DNA of 64,000 bases from Synchiropus splendidus (GCF_027744825.2 NC_071340.1:9067501-9131500); one strand, 5' to 3'. Positions 22,698-36,194 are shown, counted from the stretch's first letter. The notes: generated by a model not told the origin, from the letters alone. Numbers and translations: made by a program.

Positions 22698-24203
22698 AGT
22701 GGCTTAAAATTCTTAGCCTTTTTCAATAAAGAAGCATGACGATAGCATCAAAGGACTTAGTTTGTACTATTGAATCCAAGAGACAAGATCCAGAGCATTC
22801 CTCAGAGATTGTGAATCTGCTGCTACTATCACAGCGTAAACTGACACCACGCTGTTTTGGAGAAACGTTAAGTTGTTCAAACAAATCACTGCATAATAAG
22901 CACCAGAGATATCTCTGCAGTTTGGCAGCAGAAGCGGGCTTTGGATTCAAGAGAAGCGCCAAGTGATGTCATAGTTTCCAGAAAACACATTCATCTTCGG
23001 GAAGTGTGTCAATTCTTGAAAACTGCCACAAAATCTCTGCCAAAGATGGACCAAAGATGGAGATGTTAGAGTGTATCCAGGATGAGAAATGAAGGAAATA
23101 TGTGTTCAATCTCAATCCAGGCCCAGTGGAACTTGATAGAGTCTTGTTTGCTGGAAATGGCCTGTAACACTGATGTGTTTGACTTCGTGATGGAGCTTGA
23201 GGACTTGCAACATCCTGCTACTGTACTGTATGTGACCTTCATTCCTGACCTCGCTCTGAGATCCACACCACCGTCGACCACATCTGAGAAAAAGCTGTCG
23301 ACCACATCATGAAAAAAAGCATCTCTGGAAGTAAAATGAACCGATAAAATACAGCAGCAGTAGTTTACACATGATTCCTACTCTTCATTTTTCTGCATCC
23401 TTGTCAAAAAGAATAGTTGCTGGAGTACGCTGTAGCTTCCCTGTGTAAAGTATATTGTATATCAAATAACTTTGCACAAAGAGTATGCCTTCATCTGTAA
23501 GTTTGAAAAAAATATTGGCCAATAGCAGATGTTTTGGAGAAAGTTCCTTGTCATCTGTCGTGTCCACTGTGCTTTCACTAGTTTAAATTTGTGCAACAAG
23601 CTTATCTGTGCATGTATCAATGCGATCAATAGCTTGAAATAGTCCACAGTACGGTACCACCATCCTCGTGCTTATCAGTTGAACAGTTGTGTACTGCAGA
23701 ACAGAGTGTGTTTCAAAAACGGGAGTCAACAAAGGAAGTGAGGTCATCAATCACAACCCTTAAGCATGGAGGCATTTCCTGCTGAGCATTGGCAAAGAAT
23801 GTATAGCTGTCAGTGAGTAGTGTCCCTTGCCATCAAAAGGGGCTCAGAATCTGGGTCGAAAGATCTAGCAGTCCACCTGTAAAGGCAACAGAATCAGAGT
23901 CACCTGTGAAGAGGAGACTTCACACTCCAAGTTGTACAGGAAGAGCTGTGGCAAGAAAGCCTTGGTAAGATGTCAGTCTAAGACAAAAAAGTCTTGCCAG
24001 TGCCATAAAACATCACCATATCTTGTGTGTGAGGTATCATCAACTGGCACCATGTCGGAGGGAGAGTGACAGTTCTGGGCTGTTCTGCTGGATCCAGGAT
24101 TGGTGACTTGTGCAGAGTGAGAGGCAACCAGAAACAATGCGATACTCACTCTCATAAATGTCTAGTTGGTCCTGCATAGGATGTAAAGGTGAATAACAGA
24201 CAC
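22698..24203. other. Intronic stretch with no recognised feature
   Basis: Reading frames are all under 80 codons and have no domains. The right part adjoins a Tc1-like relic and may be older transposon sequence, but I cannot align it by eye. Confidence 0.4.
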
Positions 24204-24420
24204 TATAGAACCCCGTTGAGCTGGTTTGGGATGAACTGGACAGAAGGGAGAATGAAAGACACCTGCATGTCTATACTGTAGGAACCTCTGCAACGGTATT
24301 GGAAAGAACTTTCAGAGGAATATTTGATGTCTATGTTAGAAAGAATGCCTGGAGTGAGCTTTGATGAGTTAAAAGAATTCCATTTCTATTGAATTTTATT
24401 CTATTTTGTAAATTCCAGTT
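24204..24420 (+). pseudogene. Tc1-like transposase relic, C-terminal end
   Basis: From 24206 the frame reads NPVELVWDELDRRENER, matching the end of the Tc1-family DDE domain where N-P-x-E-x-x-W-D-E-L-D-R-R is typical. Farther on, a different frame reads LQRYWKELSEEYLMSMLERM, the usual Tc1 C-terminal helix, so a frameshift lies between them near 24270-24285. No intact start, catalytic Asp pair or inverted ends are visible. Inactive fragment. Confidence 0.75.
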
Positions 24421-27410
24421 GCTTCAGTGCTCTCAAGTTTTGATCTTGGCTCATTGAATGAAATTTCCTGGCTGATGGCAGCTGTGGCCACCACTGGACC
24501 AGTGGGCAAGACTTTGGCTGTAATGGCTTATAAATGTTTATAAGTACTGATGGGAATTTGCATGACTGACAACAAGGAGAGGGACATTTGTCTCCTGTAT
24601 GTAGTTACAAATGATTTACTGATTATGAGTTTAATTATCATCTTCTCATATATGAAGCATATTATAGCATAGAGCATATTGATACGAATAACAAATGACT
24701 CAAATGAAGACACTGGATATCAAAGCAGTTAACGCAGCTTCTTTAAATATTGATCCTTTCTCAAGCCGGTTGATAAAGCTCATGAATCCCTCTTTTGTGA
24801 GATATGCTTTATGTCCACTTCAGGCCACTGTAGTCAAAGACGCTTGTGGATCAGACTTGTGCTACTTGCTTGACTTGATCAGGCCAAAAAAACAAGCAAT
24901 ACGTTTCTTTACAAGAAACACTCTTCCCTCTTTCTCAGTTTCTTCACCCGAACAGCATGTTGCAGTCAAGACATTATGCTCTCATGCATGTACTGCTCTC
25001 TTTGGTCCGTATCCACAAGCTTTGTGGAAACATGCAGAAATACTGACAAAATGAACGCAGAGCACGGACAGAAGGCTGCGTCCGTTTCCGGCCGTAACGT
25101 TGAGCATAAATGGATCTTTAGTTCCAATTGAATTTCCAGAAAATGTCGATGATGGGACAAGTTATGGATTGATATCGGTGGTTCTAGTTTCACCTTCCAC
25201 ATAGCAGCATAACTGTTGACACCAAAGTCCCAAATTTGCAAGCCAAAAACCAGAGGGTGATTCAAACACCAATGAGTTGTGCATAAAATGGGACGCGCGT
25301 CACCGTCTCGCCTGTCATCAAAGTTATAGCTTTCACTGGGTGATTCTAAATTGCATCACTTTAGTTGTAGGCACAGAACCACTCTCCTCTGTTGCTGCGG
25401 AATTCAGGAGAGTTGTTTCACAGCGGCGCTATAAATGTTTGAAAATGGGCTTTCTTCAGCATGATGGAGTTCAAATTGGAGTTTCACTTTCAAAGCCTTA
25501 CACCTGCATCGGTTCCAGATAATTCATCAAAACTTGGATTTCACAAAGCTTGATTTAATGCCAACTCCAGACGGGAAGTTAACTGAGAAGGCGTAAGATG
25601 AGTGGCGACAAATTGAACATGCAGAATGCATTTTTTTTCTCCAAAGGCTTTACTTTACATCTTAGATTTATGTTCATTCAAAGACTGAGCACTTTTGGGG
25701 ACACATGCCAGTTTGTGAGCCCCGGCTGCTTTGATACCTCCATGTTGTCCACACATCCGCTGCCAGCTTCATCCCTCCACGTCTCTGACGCCTTTGATAA
25801 TGGACGTAAATATTGCAAATATTTCTTCCCTCTAAAGAAAGAGCCTGTGTGCAGTCTCTCGTACAGTGTTATGTTCCCTCAAGCACTCTCAGTGGTCGCG
25901 TTAATTGAAAACACTTTCTCTGGACTTAAAAAATGCATTTGGACGTTAAGACACCATATTGGTCCAAACTGAAATAATCGTATTTTCTAATGCTCCAGAT
26001 AAAAGTTGCCGCTTCAGTTCCTGAATGTTTAACCAAGTAAACAAACATGCCGAAGCACGTTTTGGGCCAGATGTGGGTTGCAGGCTTTAACTTGGAAGAC
26101 AGATGCAAATCGGCACAAGACAGTGGGCTCTGATATCTGAACGCAGGCACTGAGACTTTAAGTTAAGAGATCAAAAATGCTGCGAAACAATCGGCTACTC
26201 GGATATTGAAATCAGGTCAGCCCAAATATCCCAGTGACACACACACACAAACAGATGCTGCTCACGTAAGAGGCCAGCTGTTATTGCAGGCATGCAGAAC
26301 TGGCTTACAACCTGACGGATGATGATCCTTCTTATCTATCTGGCCTACTTCTTAATTTAAAGAACTCCCATTAGACAGAATATTAATGACCTCAGAGCAC
26401 ACATTTTTTTTTCTTTGTATTTTTTTCACTGTCAAGTGAAATGAAAACCAGATGAATTGAAAATATGAACAGATCAAACGACTATTCATGATAAAACTCG
26501 ACACTGGCAGCGATGATGACAGTGAGCTGATAAGCAGCTCTGATATATGTTGAGATTTTGCTTGACACATGAAGTCAACAGGTGCCAGATGACAACAGCT
26601 GCTGCTGCTGCTGTGATTCCCCTGCTCCGAAGTCGCCTCGGGGAGAATCATGCCAGAGTTGGTTTAGGTTCATCCTGTTTATGATGCTGCAAATGACAAC
26701 AATGCAACTGACTGGGGATGATAAATTTAACACTAGGTACTATACGTTTTCCACAATTTAGCCATTATAAATATGTTCTCAAGGCTGCGCCCTTCTCCTA
26801 TTGGCCGTCCAATGACATCCTGACCCCTGTCTGCATGAGAAAGAGGGAGTAGGTCCCTGGCTGGCTCATTTGAAGCCCATGTATGGGCCAAGGCTCTGTA
26901 CTCCCTGTTTGAACAGAGCCTCTGAGCGACCGTCCGAGTGCGCATGAGGGATGTGCCCTCATCCCTCAGGCTGTCGAGCCATCCTGATGAGCAGATATTT
27001 AATCGACTGGGGTTTGGGAGTGTATCTACTCTCAGCTCACACAACAAAGTAGATGCTCTGTAAGAGACTCCAAATTGCGATCTAATCTTCGGCGCATCGG
27101 TTTCAGTGTCAGGTGCCATCAGATTAGTCCTCTAGGTGAAATGTTGAACGTGAGCCAAGTAGGTGACAGATTCCTGGAGTTACTAAGGAATTTCACTACA
27201 CTGCAAGAACGGAGTTGTAAAGGCCTGGTATGGTGTTTCATGGTGGAACTGTAAAGCCAACCTGTCAGAGCTTATCGTACACAGGGACAATAGAAATGGA
27301 ATTAATCTAGCAACCTAGCAATCATAGTCAACGCAAGTTCTCACCAACGTGCAACATATATAAGAAACAAGTGTAGAAAATGGTATAAAAACACGGTCCT
27401 CGCTTTTACG
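24421..27410. other. Intronic stretch without recognised genes
   Basis: A minus frame of 128 codons (26733-27119) and a plus frame of 124 codons (25598-25972) have no recognisable domain. A short (CTG)5 run lies near 26599-26613. Confidence 0.5.
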
Positions 27411-27411
27411 G

Positions 27412-28007
27412 CATGTCCTCACGCCCGTGGAGTAATATATTGATGTTGGGAAAGTGGACTTTTGCGTCCTATACTGACGGCACGGCAGCCTTCAGTGTTG
27501 CGTGTTGACACATTAGGTGTTCCGCCTTCCAGCGTGACACGTAAAACAAGAAAAAAAAAAAGATGGAGGTTGGGGTTAGGTACGCCACACGATGGCGCTC
27601 CTTTCATTTTATGCTTAATAAATAACATTTCACAAACTACTGGAAGTTTTAGTCCCGTCACTAAGGAGAAGAGACAGAAGAAGAGGGAAGAGACTGCGTT
27701 TGATATCAGTATAGGACAGAAAAGTAACATCCGACTTATGACAGGGATCGGTTCTGACCAACCGGTCGCAAGTTGGATTGGACATAAGTCGGATGCCATT
27801 CAAAATAGCTGACGCGAGGGTTATAGGTGCTACTGTAGTGGTGAGAGTCAGATGCTGGGATACTGTGCTGCCGTAACTGTTGTACATGTTGCTGGGCTGC
27901 TACGTGCTGCAGTGCGAGACATTGAATAAAAAAATAAAAATCAAAACAGGTGGACGTAAGTCAGATGTTACTTGTATATTACACAATGGGAGTGAGGATG
28001 GGTTGCA
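27412..28007. mobile_element. Palindromic MITE interrupted by a nested MITE
   Basis: The left arm (GTCCTCACGCCCGTGGAGTA, then GTCCTATACTGACGGC) and the right arm (CTGCGTTTGATATCAGTATA before 27722, then TATTACACAATGGGAGTGAG and GATGGGTTG after 27975) are inverted copies of each other. Sequences at 40829-41090 and 53764-53885 belong to the same family. The right arm is split by the TA-flanked element at 27723-27974. Confidence 0.7.
27723..27974. mobile_element. TA-flanked MITE, copy 2 (nested)
   Basis: Same family as 11924-12222: it starts near AAGTAACATCCGACTTATG, shares the ATGCCATTCAAAATAGC interior and ends GTCAGATGTTACTTG before TA. It sits inside the right arm of the palindromic element, so it inserted later. 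The exact left boundary is blurred by about 5 bp. Confidence 0.75.
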
Positions 28008-29859
28008 ACCATGGTGTTTCATGGAAAAACCTCAACACCGAAGAGCATGACTGTGCTCGTGCTCACATAGCTTTGTGATCACACAACGCATAACTTTTAC
28101 GTCAGCCATGTCAGACACAAGCAACTTGTCATGTTCCAATTGTGGAAAGCCTTGCTTTTCTTCTGAAGCTCACCAGCTAATTTTATTTACTCTCTGGGGG
28201 TGTGCAATCTATTCTCTATCCTCTCCCCTGGAGACCATGTCCAGCTGGTCTGCTCGCTGTGAACATCTCCCTCTGAACTTTTCAAAGAAAGGCACACACA
28301 CATGGAAACACCTAACTGGGAACTAAATCAACAGCATCTTTTAATCTTTAAAAGTATAATAATAACAATGAGACGTAGGCAGATTTCATGCTGTTATTTG
28401 TTTATCCCTGTTGTGCTGTTGTATAAGCAGCTATATCACGTGAATTGCACCAGGGGTCTGGTTCCGACTAATAAGGTGATGGCAGTGCATTTTCTCTGCA
28501 GAGCTCAGAGGGCAGAGAAGAGTGCACCGCCTTGTATAATGGTCTCCTCCGCTTATAAAGGTCATGCACTTTTCTTGTCCACAGAGCGGCGATCTGGCAC
28601 CTCAGGTCGTGACCTTTGTGTTAAGAAATCTTTCCCAGCGTGAGAACTTCTTTTATGCTGAAAGCGCTTTCCTTACTGTGCTCCATATTTGAGCTGGAAG
28701 GTGTTCTAGGACAAACAATTTGCTCTACTTATGGAAGCAGAAGTGCTGAGCGGACGGAAGGGAGTATCAAGGGGGTTCGCAGGAGTGTTTGCTATGGCAG
28801 GTTACATTATAATGAGAGGACTTGCGTTGAAAATATTGAGGAGGAGGCAAGTCCATAGTGGGTCTCGGCTAGTGTTCTTAGCTGCGGCAGCCCTTATTGA
28901 GTTGAGTGACTTGCCCATGACAACTTGCGCATAATGTGGTCTTAAATATATAAGAAGAGTCGCCAAGAACTTCTTATCTGGACACAAAAATGATTGTATC
29001 GTCAGTCGCTCGGAGAGTGCTGTGATCATGTGACATTCTTGAGAGCTTTTTTTATCAAAAGAGCAAATTTATGCGTGTTATTTATAGGCCTATCTGTTCC
29101 TGTTTGACTTCTAGGACTGGGAGAACTGTGCAACATGCCTATGGCCATGTCACAAGATCACATCACAAAAACGCAGATTCATCTAGGATGGTGCGTTTTG
29201 CCTGGTCACCACTATCCTTAAATAGTCAGATTTATGATGCACTTTATGGTGATCTATTTTTTGGTGAAATCCATGTGTATTTTTTCACTTTTATTTTGCC
29301 AATCTTTACTGAGAAACAATGCCCAGAATATACCATAATATACTATAATATAAAATATCCCATAACTATATTGTGTACAATTTCCCAAGTGTTTGACCAA
29401 ATGCCAGAAAAAGAAAGATTTTATTTATGACCCAAAAACATAATAATAATAAATAAATATTGAATGAGTCCCCTGGGGCAACAGGTGACACTCCTCAATC
29501 CACTAGAAAACGACAAGTTAGTTGAGTTTCTCTACAGTTCCCCTCAGCGTCCTGATCCAGACGGTGACTTGAAACACCACCAATTTTGAATCACACATTC
29601 TATGTATTGCTGTAGCAATAATCTCTATATAATAATGTCTATTGTTAATCGATAAAACGTAAATATCTTCTGTGATAAAAATATAAAGAAACCACAAAGT
29701 ACCTGCACAGAATGAAAGTGCATGATAAACATTGGCGCTGGGAAGCTTATTAAAACTTGATACTGAAAATGAAATGCCCAAAGATGCAGAATCATAACCA
29801 TACGCACGTACACACTGAACACTGAGAGAGGAAACACTCTCACTGGCCCACCCTTGTTA
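28008..29859. other. Intronic stretch with no recognised feature
   Basis: Reading frames under 120 codons on both strands, no domain, no tRNA or clear repeat. Confidence 0.45.
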
Positions 29860-30565
29860 GAAAAGAGCTCCAGGGTAATGACAAGGAAGATGTCGCAGGA
29901 CGAAGGGACGAGGGAGCTAAAGCCACGTATAGAGGACGTGGTGTAGGACCCAAGTGCGAGTGGTTATAGGCACAGGAGGCAGGAGGGAACGATAAATACC
30001 ATTTAATAATTAAACAAACAAGAAAACAACTGAAAGCGTCACCGAACCGGGAGTTAAATGAGCTAGCTAGCATAAGAGAACGAAACAATGACAACCGGGA
30101 GTTAAATGAGCTAGCTATCACACAAAACAAGAAGCTGAACAGAGAGGGAGAGACACGAGAACCGGGAGTTAAATGAACTAGCTAGCAAACAGAACAAAAA
30201 GCCGAACACAGGGAGAGACACGAGAACCAGCTAGCTAGCATGAGAGACCGAAACAATGAGAACCGGTAGTTAAATGAGCTAGCTAGCACACAAAACAAGA
30301 AGCTGAACAGAGAGGGAGAGACACGAGAACCAGGAGTTACCAAGGGGAACGAGAAGTCCAAAAAACACAGGAGCGAGTGGACACATCACAGGGAACCTGG
30401 GAAACCATGGGAGAAAATATATATAACGGTCTGGCACACGTTGCTGGAGCCCAGGTGTTCTTGTACACAAGTCATCAGAGGTTAATCGGCTCCAGCCGTG
30501 TGCCAAAGGAACAGAGAGGAAAAAAGCAAAACCAGGACTCGGAGCCTGGAAGCGGAGCCATGACA
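29860..30565 (-). mobile_element. Probable LTR-retrotransposon LTR with internal minisatellite
   Basis: Read on the minus strand it begins TGTCATGGCTCCGCTTCCAG and runs through CCTCTCTGTTCC, an ATATATATTT promoter-like stretch and CACTCGCACTTGGGTCCTAC to a CTCCCTCG end. This is the texture of Ty3/gypsy-type LTRs in fish. Bases 29840-29900 look like a stub of internal sequence. No coding frame for gag or pol is present. Assignment is from general pattern; a search against a fish repeat library would settle it. Confidence 0.35.
30044..30350. repeat. Minisatellite of 66-bp GCTAGCTAGC units
   Basis: Six starts of GAACCGGGAGTTAAATGAGC-type units near 30044, 30093, 30159, 30225, 30260 and 30327. 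Spacings are about 66-67 bp, with shortened units of 49 and 35. Each unit contains the palindrome GCTAGCTAGC or a variant. It lies inside the LTR-like sequence. Confidence 0.88.
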
Positions 30566-33500
30566 GAAGAACCCGGTAGTGGGAGACCAACAACCAACAG
30601 TCTGCAGTCCTCACTCCACCACCAGACCAGACCTTTGCTCCTCTGGAACCCACTTCATAAAAATATGTCAGTAAATGCTAATGTGGTAACGTAAGCCAGA
30701 CTAATAACAAAGAATAAATGACGATGATAAAACTTGAAAAATAAAGATACATGTAATGCTACAGTTGATATTAGCAATGCAAAAGTAAAGCCTCTGATCA
30801 CTACATGTCTTGTAAGGAGAACATTTTAGGGTGCACCTGATATTCAAGCACTTACATGACATCATTTATTGGAAACCGAGGGGGAAAAAAGCAATGCTGG
30901 GATTACAGGAATTTACTGTGTTTGGTGCCATTGACCCTTTTAATGATCATTTTGAAAAATACACCGACGATAGTGACGCTAAGCTGATTACCGCTAAGCC
31001 GTTGAACTCACTTCACTCTGATTTCCTTATTTTTTTATTTAATAAAAATGGATCCAGCAAACACGAAATATAAACAGAGTTAATCCGGACACAGATTCCC
31101 ATGGATGGGAACAAATAGCTGGCTCGCCTTGTGAAAAATAGAACCTTCAAATGTAAGAGATGCAAATGGAACGAGCCGCTCTGCGGGGAACTCATGTCAT
31201 GTTATCGACATGCTGTTTATTGATTTTAGCGCTGAATTGTGAATCTGGCTGAAGGCTGTTCTGACTTGTTTATGTCTGAGATATTTGACTGGAAATAGTC
31301 CGCTGTGTTTTCTGGCTGGCATTTGAATCCTGGCACGTTTTTAAATCAAGTCAGCTGCTGGCAGTTGAAAATGGAGACCTGCCAGGCAGGAGATGAAGCC
31401 GAGCTTGTTGATGGTATGATTTTTTTTCTTTTCTTAAGTGCCTGGTAATGAGTCTTCTATTAATATTGATTTTGATTTAGAACCACGCTGGTGAACATCA
31501 ATAACCAAGAAGCTGTGAACAGATGGCTAGAGCTCAATTTTAGCGCCATGTCAGAATCGAATTTTTCATTGACATTTGTGATTTTGCAAATGCAAAAAGT
31601 TTATCTATTTATTTGGCTTTAACACTTAAATCAATGTCAGAATGAGCTGTAGATCTGTGCATTGATCAAAATCGAAATGAAGTTACTAGCACAACTTCAG
31701 TGCTAAGAGACAAACCTTGACCAACAATTTATCCAAAACCGATATTTGGATTTTTATTTATTTTTTTATCTTTATATCAGCTGGATCTATTTAGTTGTTT
31801 TTCTAATTACAAAAACTAAAATAAATAAATACATTTCAAAATGAGCTATTGCCAAATGCTAGCGTCATTTCAATGGTATACTCAAAACAAAATGTGGAAC
31901 TGAATAGATAGTCTTTAAATGTGTGTGCATCGAGGGACTTTGCAAGCACTAGGGGGCAAGCTTAAGCCTTTCCACACCAAATTTAGGTAATTACATGTGT
32001 TCTCTCCTCTCCAGCTAATTTGGATTTACCAAGTGCTGTTGTATTCACCCGTGACATACTTTTGAACTCTTATTTGCATGGATGCAGTCATGCATATGCT
32101 GAGCCACCCACATACAGTGAGTGCGAATCCAAAAATAACTGCTTAGAATTCTGAGTGAGGCACGTACAGACCTCTGGCATCTCAGATTAAAAATGGATCC
32201 ATCCTCATATCTTCCTCTCCCCGCCCCTTGTTTGCTCCCCACTCTTCTTGTTGTCACAAGCTGCTTTTATAGCCGAAGTTGATCCGCCCTCATTGAACAT
32301 ACTAAATTAGCACCATCTCTTCCCCGGTCTCATCGGCTGCAGAGAGTCTCAGTGCACACGGCTCCTTTGCTGCGTCTGTCTAGATTTGCATCATTCCTCG
32401 GTTGTTCGGTGTCAGCTCAGGCCTCCTGATCAAAACCCTGCAGCTGATGGCTGCTTTCATCCCACATTTAGCGGCTCTGCTTCCTAGAGCTTCCCACAAT
32501 TGTTTGCTGGTGCGGGATTGTGCCGGCTTGTTCCTGCTGGTCTGTCTGTCTGTCTGTTGTTTGCTGCCGCTGATAAGGGAACAGATGGTGGTCCACATAT
32601 TCCCTGTCGAGGGTGAGAGAGAGAGTGAGTGCAGCATCATGCGAGATACGTGAACTGAAAAAGTTGACCTCCGTTAGCCATGAGCCATTCAGAACTCCTT
32701 CACTGTGATATTCGCATGTCACAGTACCAAACAGTGTCTCATCTTGTGGGAACTAAAAGTGGGCTGGAAACATTTTAGTGGAGATAGAAAAAAAAACTGC
32801 TTTTATTTGACTCAACTATCATATTGTTGTATATTATGTAACTATTCCATTGTGTTACAGGTTCAAGGTTCGGTCTGCATTAAGTTAATGTTTTTCTGGA
32901 GTGGTCTTCCATTTTCGGGTGCGGCCCCAAAGTCAGGGCGTCAGAGAAACACTGCTGATATAAAGTTGTTTTAAAGAATAACTGTAAAAGATCTCCTGAC
33001 CTCTCTGTCAGAAAGATGAAATCCCACAAGCTCAAATGTATTTAAATGAAATGGAAACGTTGAAACAAACTAATAAAACGTAACACATCATAGAGGTGGA
33101 CGGTTGTCAACATGTTTTCAGCATAAACTCCCGAAAGAAGCCTCATAATGACTGAGGTCCGTCTGGACATACAGTATGAAGAGACGGATCAGGTCAGGAT
33201 GGCTCCAAACGGCAGAAAGATTTACATCTCACGATTAACAACTAGCATTTTTATTGTCACCAATTCAAGGATAACTCCCCCATCTGCTTCCTTGTGTCTC
33301 TATTGCTTCTTGACTGGCTTCTCTTTTTTTTTCCTTGTGGAAACCGTGGATCGAGGGGTAGGTTAGATTTACAGTGGTCGGTGAATGGATGTGTGGAATT
33401 CTCAGAGGAATCCCTGAGAGCAAGATGGCCGTGTTTTACCAGAATAATCATGGTGGTTTTACAATATCAGCAAGACTTGGTAGCAAAGCTATCAATAATT

Positions 33501-34646
33501 CATTACTTCCAAGGCAAAGTGTGGCAGTTTTAATATTTTATCTGCCTATTTCCGGTTCAGTTTTCCCCAGTACTCAGTGGTAACGCGTGGGGTTGAGTGA
33601 TGGACGCGTCGCAGGTCGCATAAAGACCAACTGGAAAGATCAGTTTTGGAGAGGCTATTGGCTCTCCTCCTTGTCCTCAGGAACTCCCACAACGTACTCT
33701 GGAGGGAATCTAGCATGAGATCAAGTGCGCAGGCAGGACTTCCTCCAGGGAGGACAAGTGGGCTTAGTAGATGATTACTCCCAAGAGGCTGCTTCAAGGT
33801 GGAAATGATTTCCTTTGAGGACTTAAGTCGCCAGCCACGAGTGTCGACGCCGATAATGGCAGGGCACGAGTGACAAAGACGTGTTGACGGCATGACTGCA
33901 GACTGCCAATGTGTTCGGCTGCCAAAGAGAAGGCAACTGAATCCGCCGTCATGCAGACCACCAACACCACTGACACGGCGTAGACTCTTCTTCACCTAAT
34001 CACAACAGAAGCAAGGGGATTAGTCACGGCTGTGCCGAGTCAAGGTTCTTGCCCACATGGCTAATTGAGCTCTTATCTTGCCACCGGTGGCCAAGTTGTT
34101 AATCGTAAGTGACACATCGTGTTCACGGCGGAGTGCAGCGGCTCCGTAAGCTCCCCGTGAACTCTTCCAATACGATCTTGTTTTAGCAAGAGCAAGTACA
34201 TTAAACATGGTCAGACCTAAAAAGGAACGATTGAGACTGGAAATGAAGTGTAAGGAGGGGGGGGTATATTGAGATTTGAAGGTGTCAAAAGAATTACAAG
34301 AGAAATTCAAGATCAATCACCATGACCAATATGCTAAAGGTAATCCCCGATGAAAAGCAAGAATTAAGAGGCAGACTGGTGACACTTCCAGACGGCAGCC
34401 ATGTGACTGACGGATGTACAGGAAGATTTGGCATATAAAATAGAATAATCATAGTGAACGCCTTTATTAATGACTCATTTACGTTTCACTGGTAGAAAGT
34501 GACATTTCTTCTCCTTCTCGTCTCCACCTCCATAGTCACAATCAGGCTTTTAGCTTTCAGCCCACACCCAGTCCATTCACCTCCCAACACACCATGTCAA
34601 CGACTGACTTAAAATCTTGCTTTGTTAAAACATAAACATTTATTTA

Positions 34647-34656
<10 letters not shown>
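30566..34656. other. Intronic stretch without recognised genes
   Basis: The largest frame (149 codons on the minus strand, 33546-33995) has no recognisable domain. A CTCF-like motif at 31946-31959 is listed separately. Confidence 0.5.
31946..31959 (+). promoter_or_regulatory. CTCF-like motif
   Basis: GCACTAGGGGGCAA matches the CTCF core at about 12 of 14 positions, plus orientation. Confidence 0.3.

Positions 34657-34700
<44 letters not shown>
34657..34700. repeat. (TA)n microsatellite
   Basis: About 22 TA units after a run of A. It directly abuts the left end of the transposon starting at 34701, probably because that element inserts at TA. Confidence 0.97.
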
Positions 34701-34703
<3 letters not shown>

Positions 34704-35889
34704 TATTTTCCGGACTACAGAGCGCACCGGAATATTAGCCGCACCCACCAAATCTAAGAAGGAAAATGGATTTTGTTCATACATAAGCCGCACCGCTCTA
34801 TAAGCCGCGGGTGCACCGTTGCTGTCTGCGCCACAGAAAATGCATGAGGATCACTTCTAGCGATCCTCTAGTACTAGTTTTGAAAACGGGGTCCAGTGTC
34901 GAGACTGACTCATGAAACAATCTTGCCAATGTTCTGAACTCCAGTCATGAACTCCTCACATCTTATTTACATTTAAAGTGTTCAGAAAGCGCTGTTTTCA
35001 CCCTCCAGTAGATCGTCTCTGTTAGCAGAGCTGCGGACACGCGGGCGAAAACAGCGCAATTTGAGCGCTTTAAAGGTAAATAAAACGCCCGTGATGTCAT
35101 CGGTTTGATGTGATGAAGCTCAATATTTTTGCCAGCAAAGAGCATGCTCATTAGACTCTAAAAACTCGGGATGCTCCGAGAGACAGGGAGAGCACTCAGC
35201 TGTAGTAGCTGTCTTCAACCTCTTTCATGAAAGTTCTCACTCTGGACGGTTGCAAACGTTTCAGATTGACCGCGAACGCTGCATCTGACACACACAAGAC
35301 TGCAGCGGATTCGGTCCCAGTTGATTCCGTCTTAAAACGACACCTGAGAAAGGCTGCTCATCTGGCGCGGTGAAATTAATGATTATTTCTCGGACAATAT
35401 GCTTCGCGTTCTGAACGTCACGCTCAGACCGGCGAGTGTCGCGACTGACCGCTGGTTCCTGCAGTTTCACTTTCATGAGCACCAGAAAACTCTCTGTGCT
35501 CCGTCAAGTGCTGGTGTTTTAAATATCGTATTGAATTCGTGGCGTTGACGCCCTTTAACGTGCATGTGCTGCAGGATGCAAACTTGACATGACACATTAG
35601 ACACGCCGTTGCCAAGCGAGTGGCGAGTAGGCAGGGAGGAGCGGACGCATCACAAACCACGGGCGGTGCCTCATCAGAACGGCTGCTGTCACATGTGATC
35701 GGATTTTGTGACCAGCAATGACAGGCAGTGGTCGGCATTCACAGATCACAACGAGTTCAGCCTTTCATAATTGGTGGCCGATTGATTGGAATATCCCTGT
35801 AAAAATCAATATATTAGCCGCATCGTTTTAGAAGCCGCAGGGTTCAGACCGCGAGAAAAAAGTAGCGGCTTATAGTCCGGAAATTACGG
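34701..35889. mobile_element. 1.19-kb non-autonomous DNA transposon, TA-flanked
   Basis: The left end TCGTATTTTCCGGACTACAG and the complement of the right end, CCGTAATTTCCGGACTATAA, form inverted termini, followed inside by repeated ATAAGCCGC and ATTAGCCGC motifs. A TA lies on each side (34699-34700, ambiguous within the microsatellite, and 35890-35891). Elements with 'TTTCCGGACTATAAGCCGC' ends are familiar from fish genomes. Internal frames (at most 104 codons) show no transposase. Confidence 0.8.
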
Positions 35890-36194
35890 TATTTGAATCA
35901 GCTCTGTCTTTTTTTAAACTTTCACACATTTAAACATTCATTCATTCAATCAAAATATATATAAAGGCTTGTCTCTTCATTAAATAAATAGAACCACATG
36001 AATTTTGATCCCTGTTAAACTATTTTGCTGGCATTAGCCAAACGATGTGTGAAACCCATCTCTCTGTGCTCCTCAGGGCTGTTCGCTGCACGGCACTGGG
36101 GAGCAGGGGGAGTGGGCTTCGTGCCAAAAGGACCGCCAAAATACTCGTCTGATCCAAAAGCTATGAGTTAGTTTTGTAAATGATAAAGTTTGGA

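Noticed and set aside
26733..27119. A 128-codon minus-strand frame with balanced composition
   Set aside because: It looks more protein-like than most, but I recognise no family and see no neighbouring exon; left as unsupported.
33546..33995. A 149-codon minus-strand frame
   Set aside because: No recognisable motif and no splice or promoter evidence.
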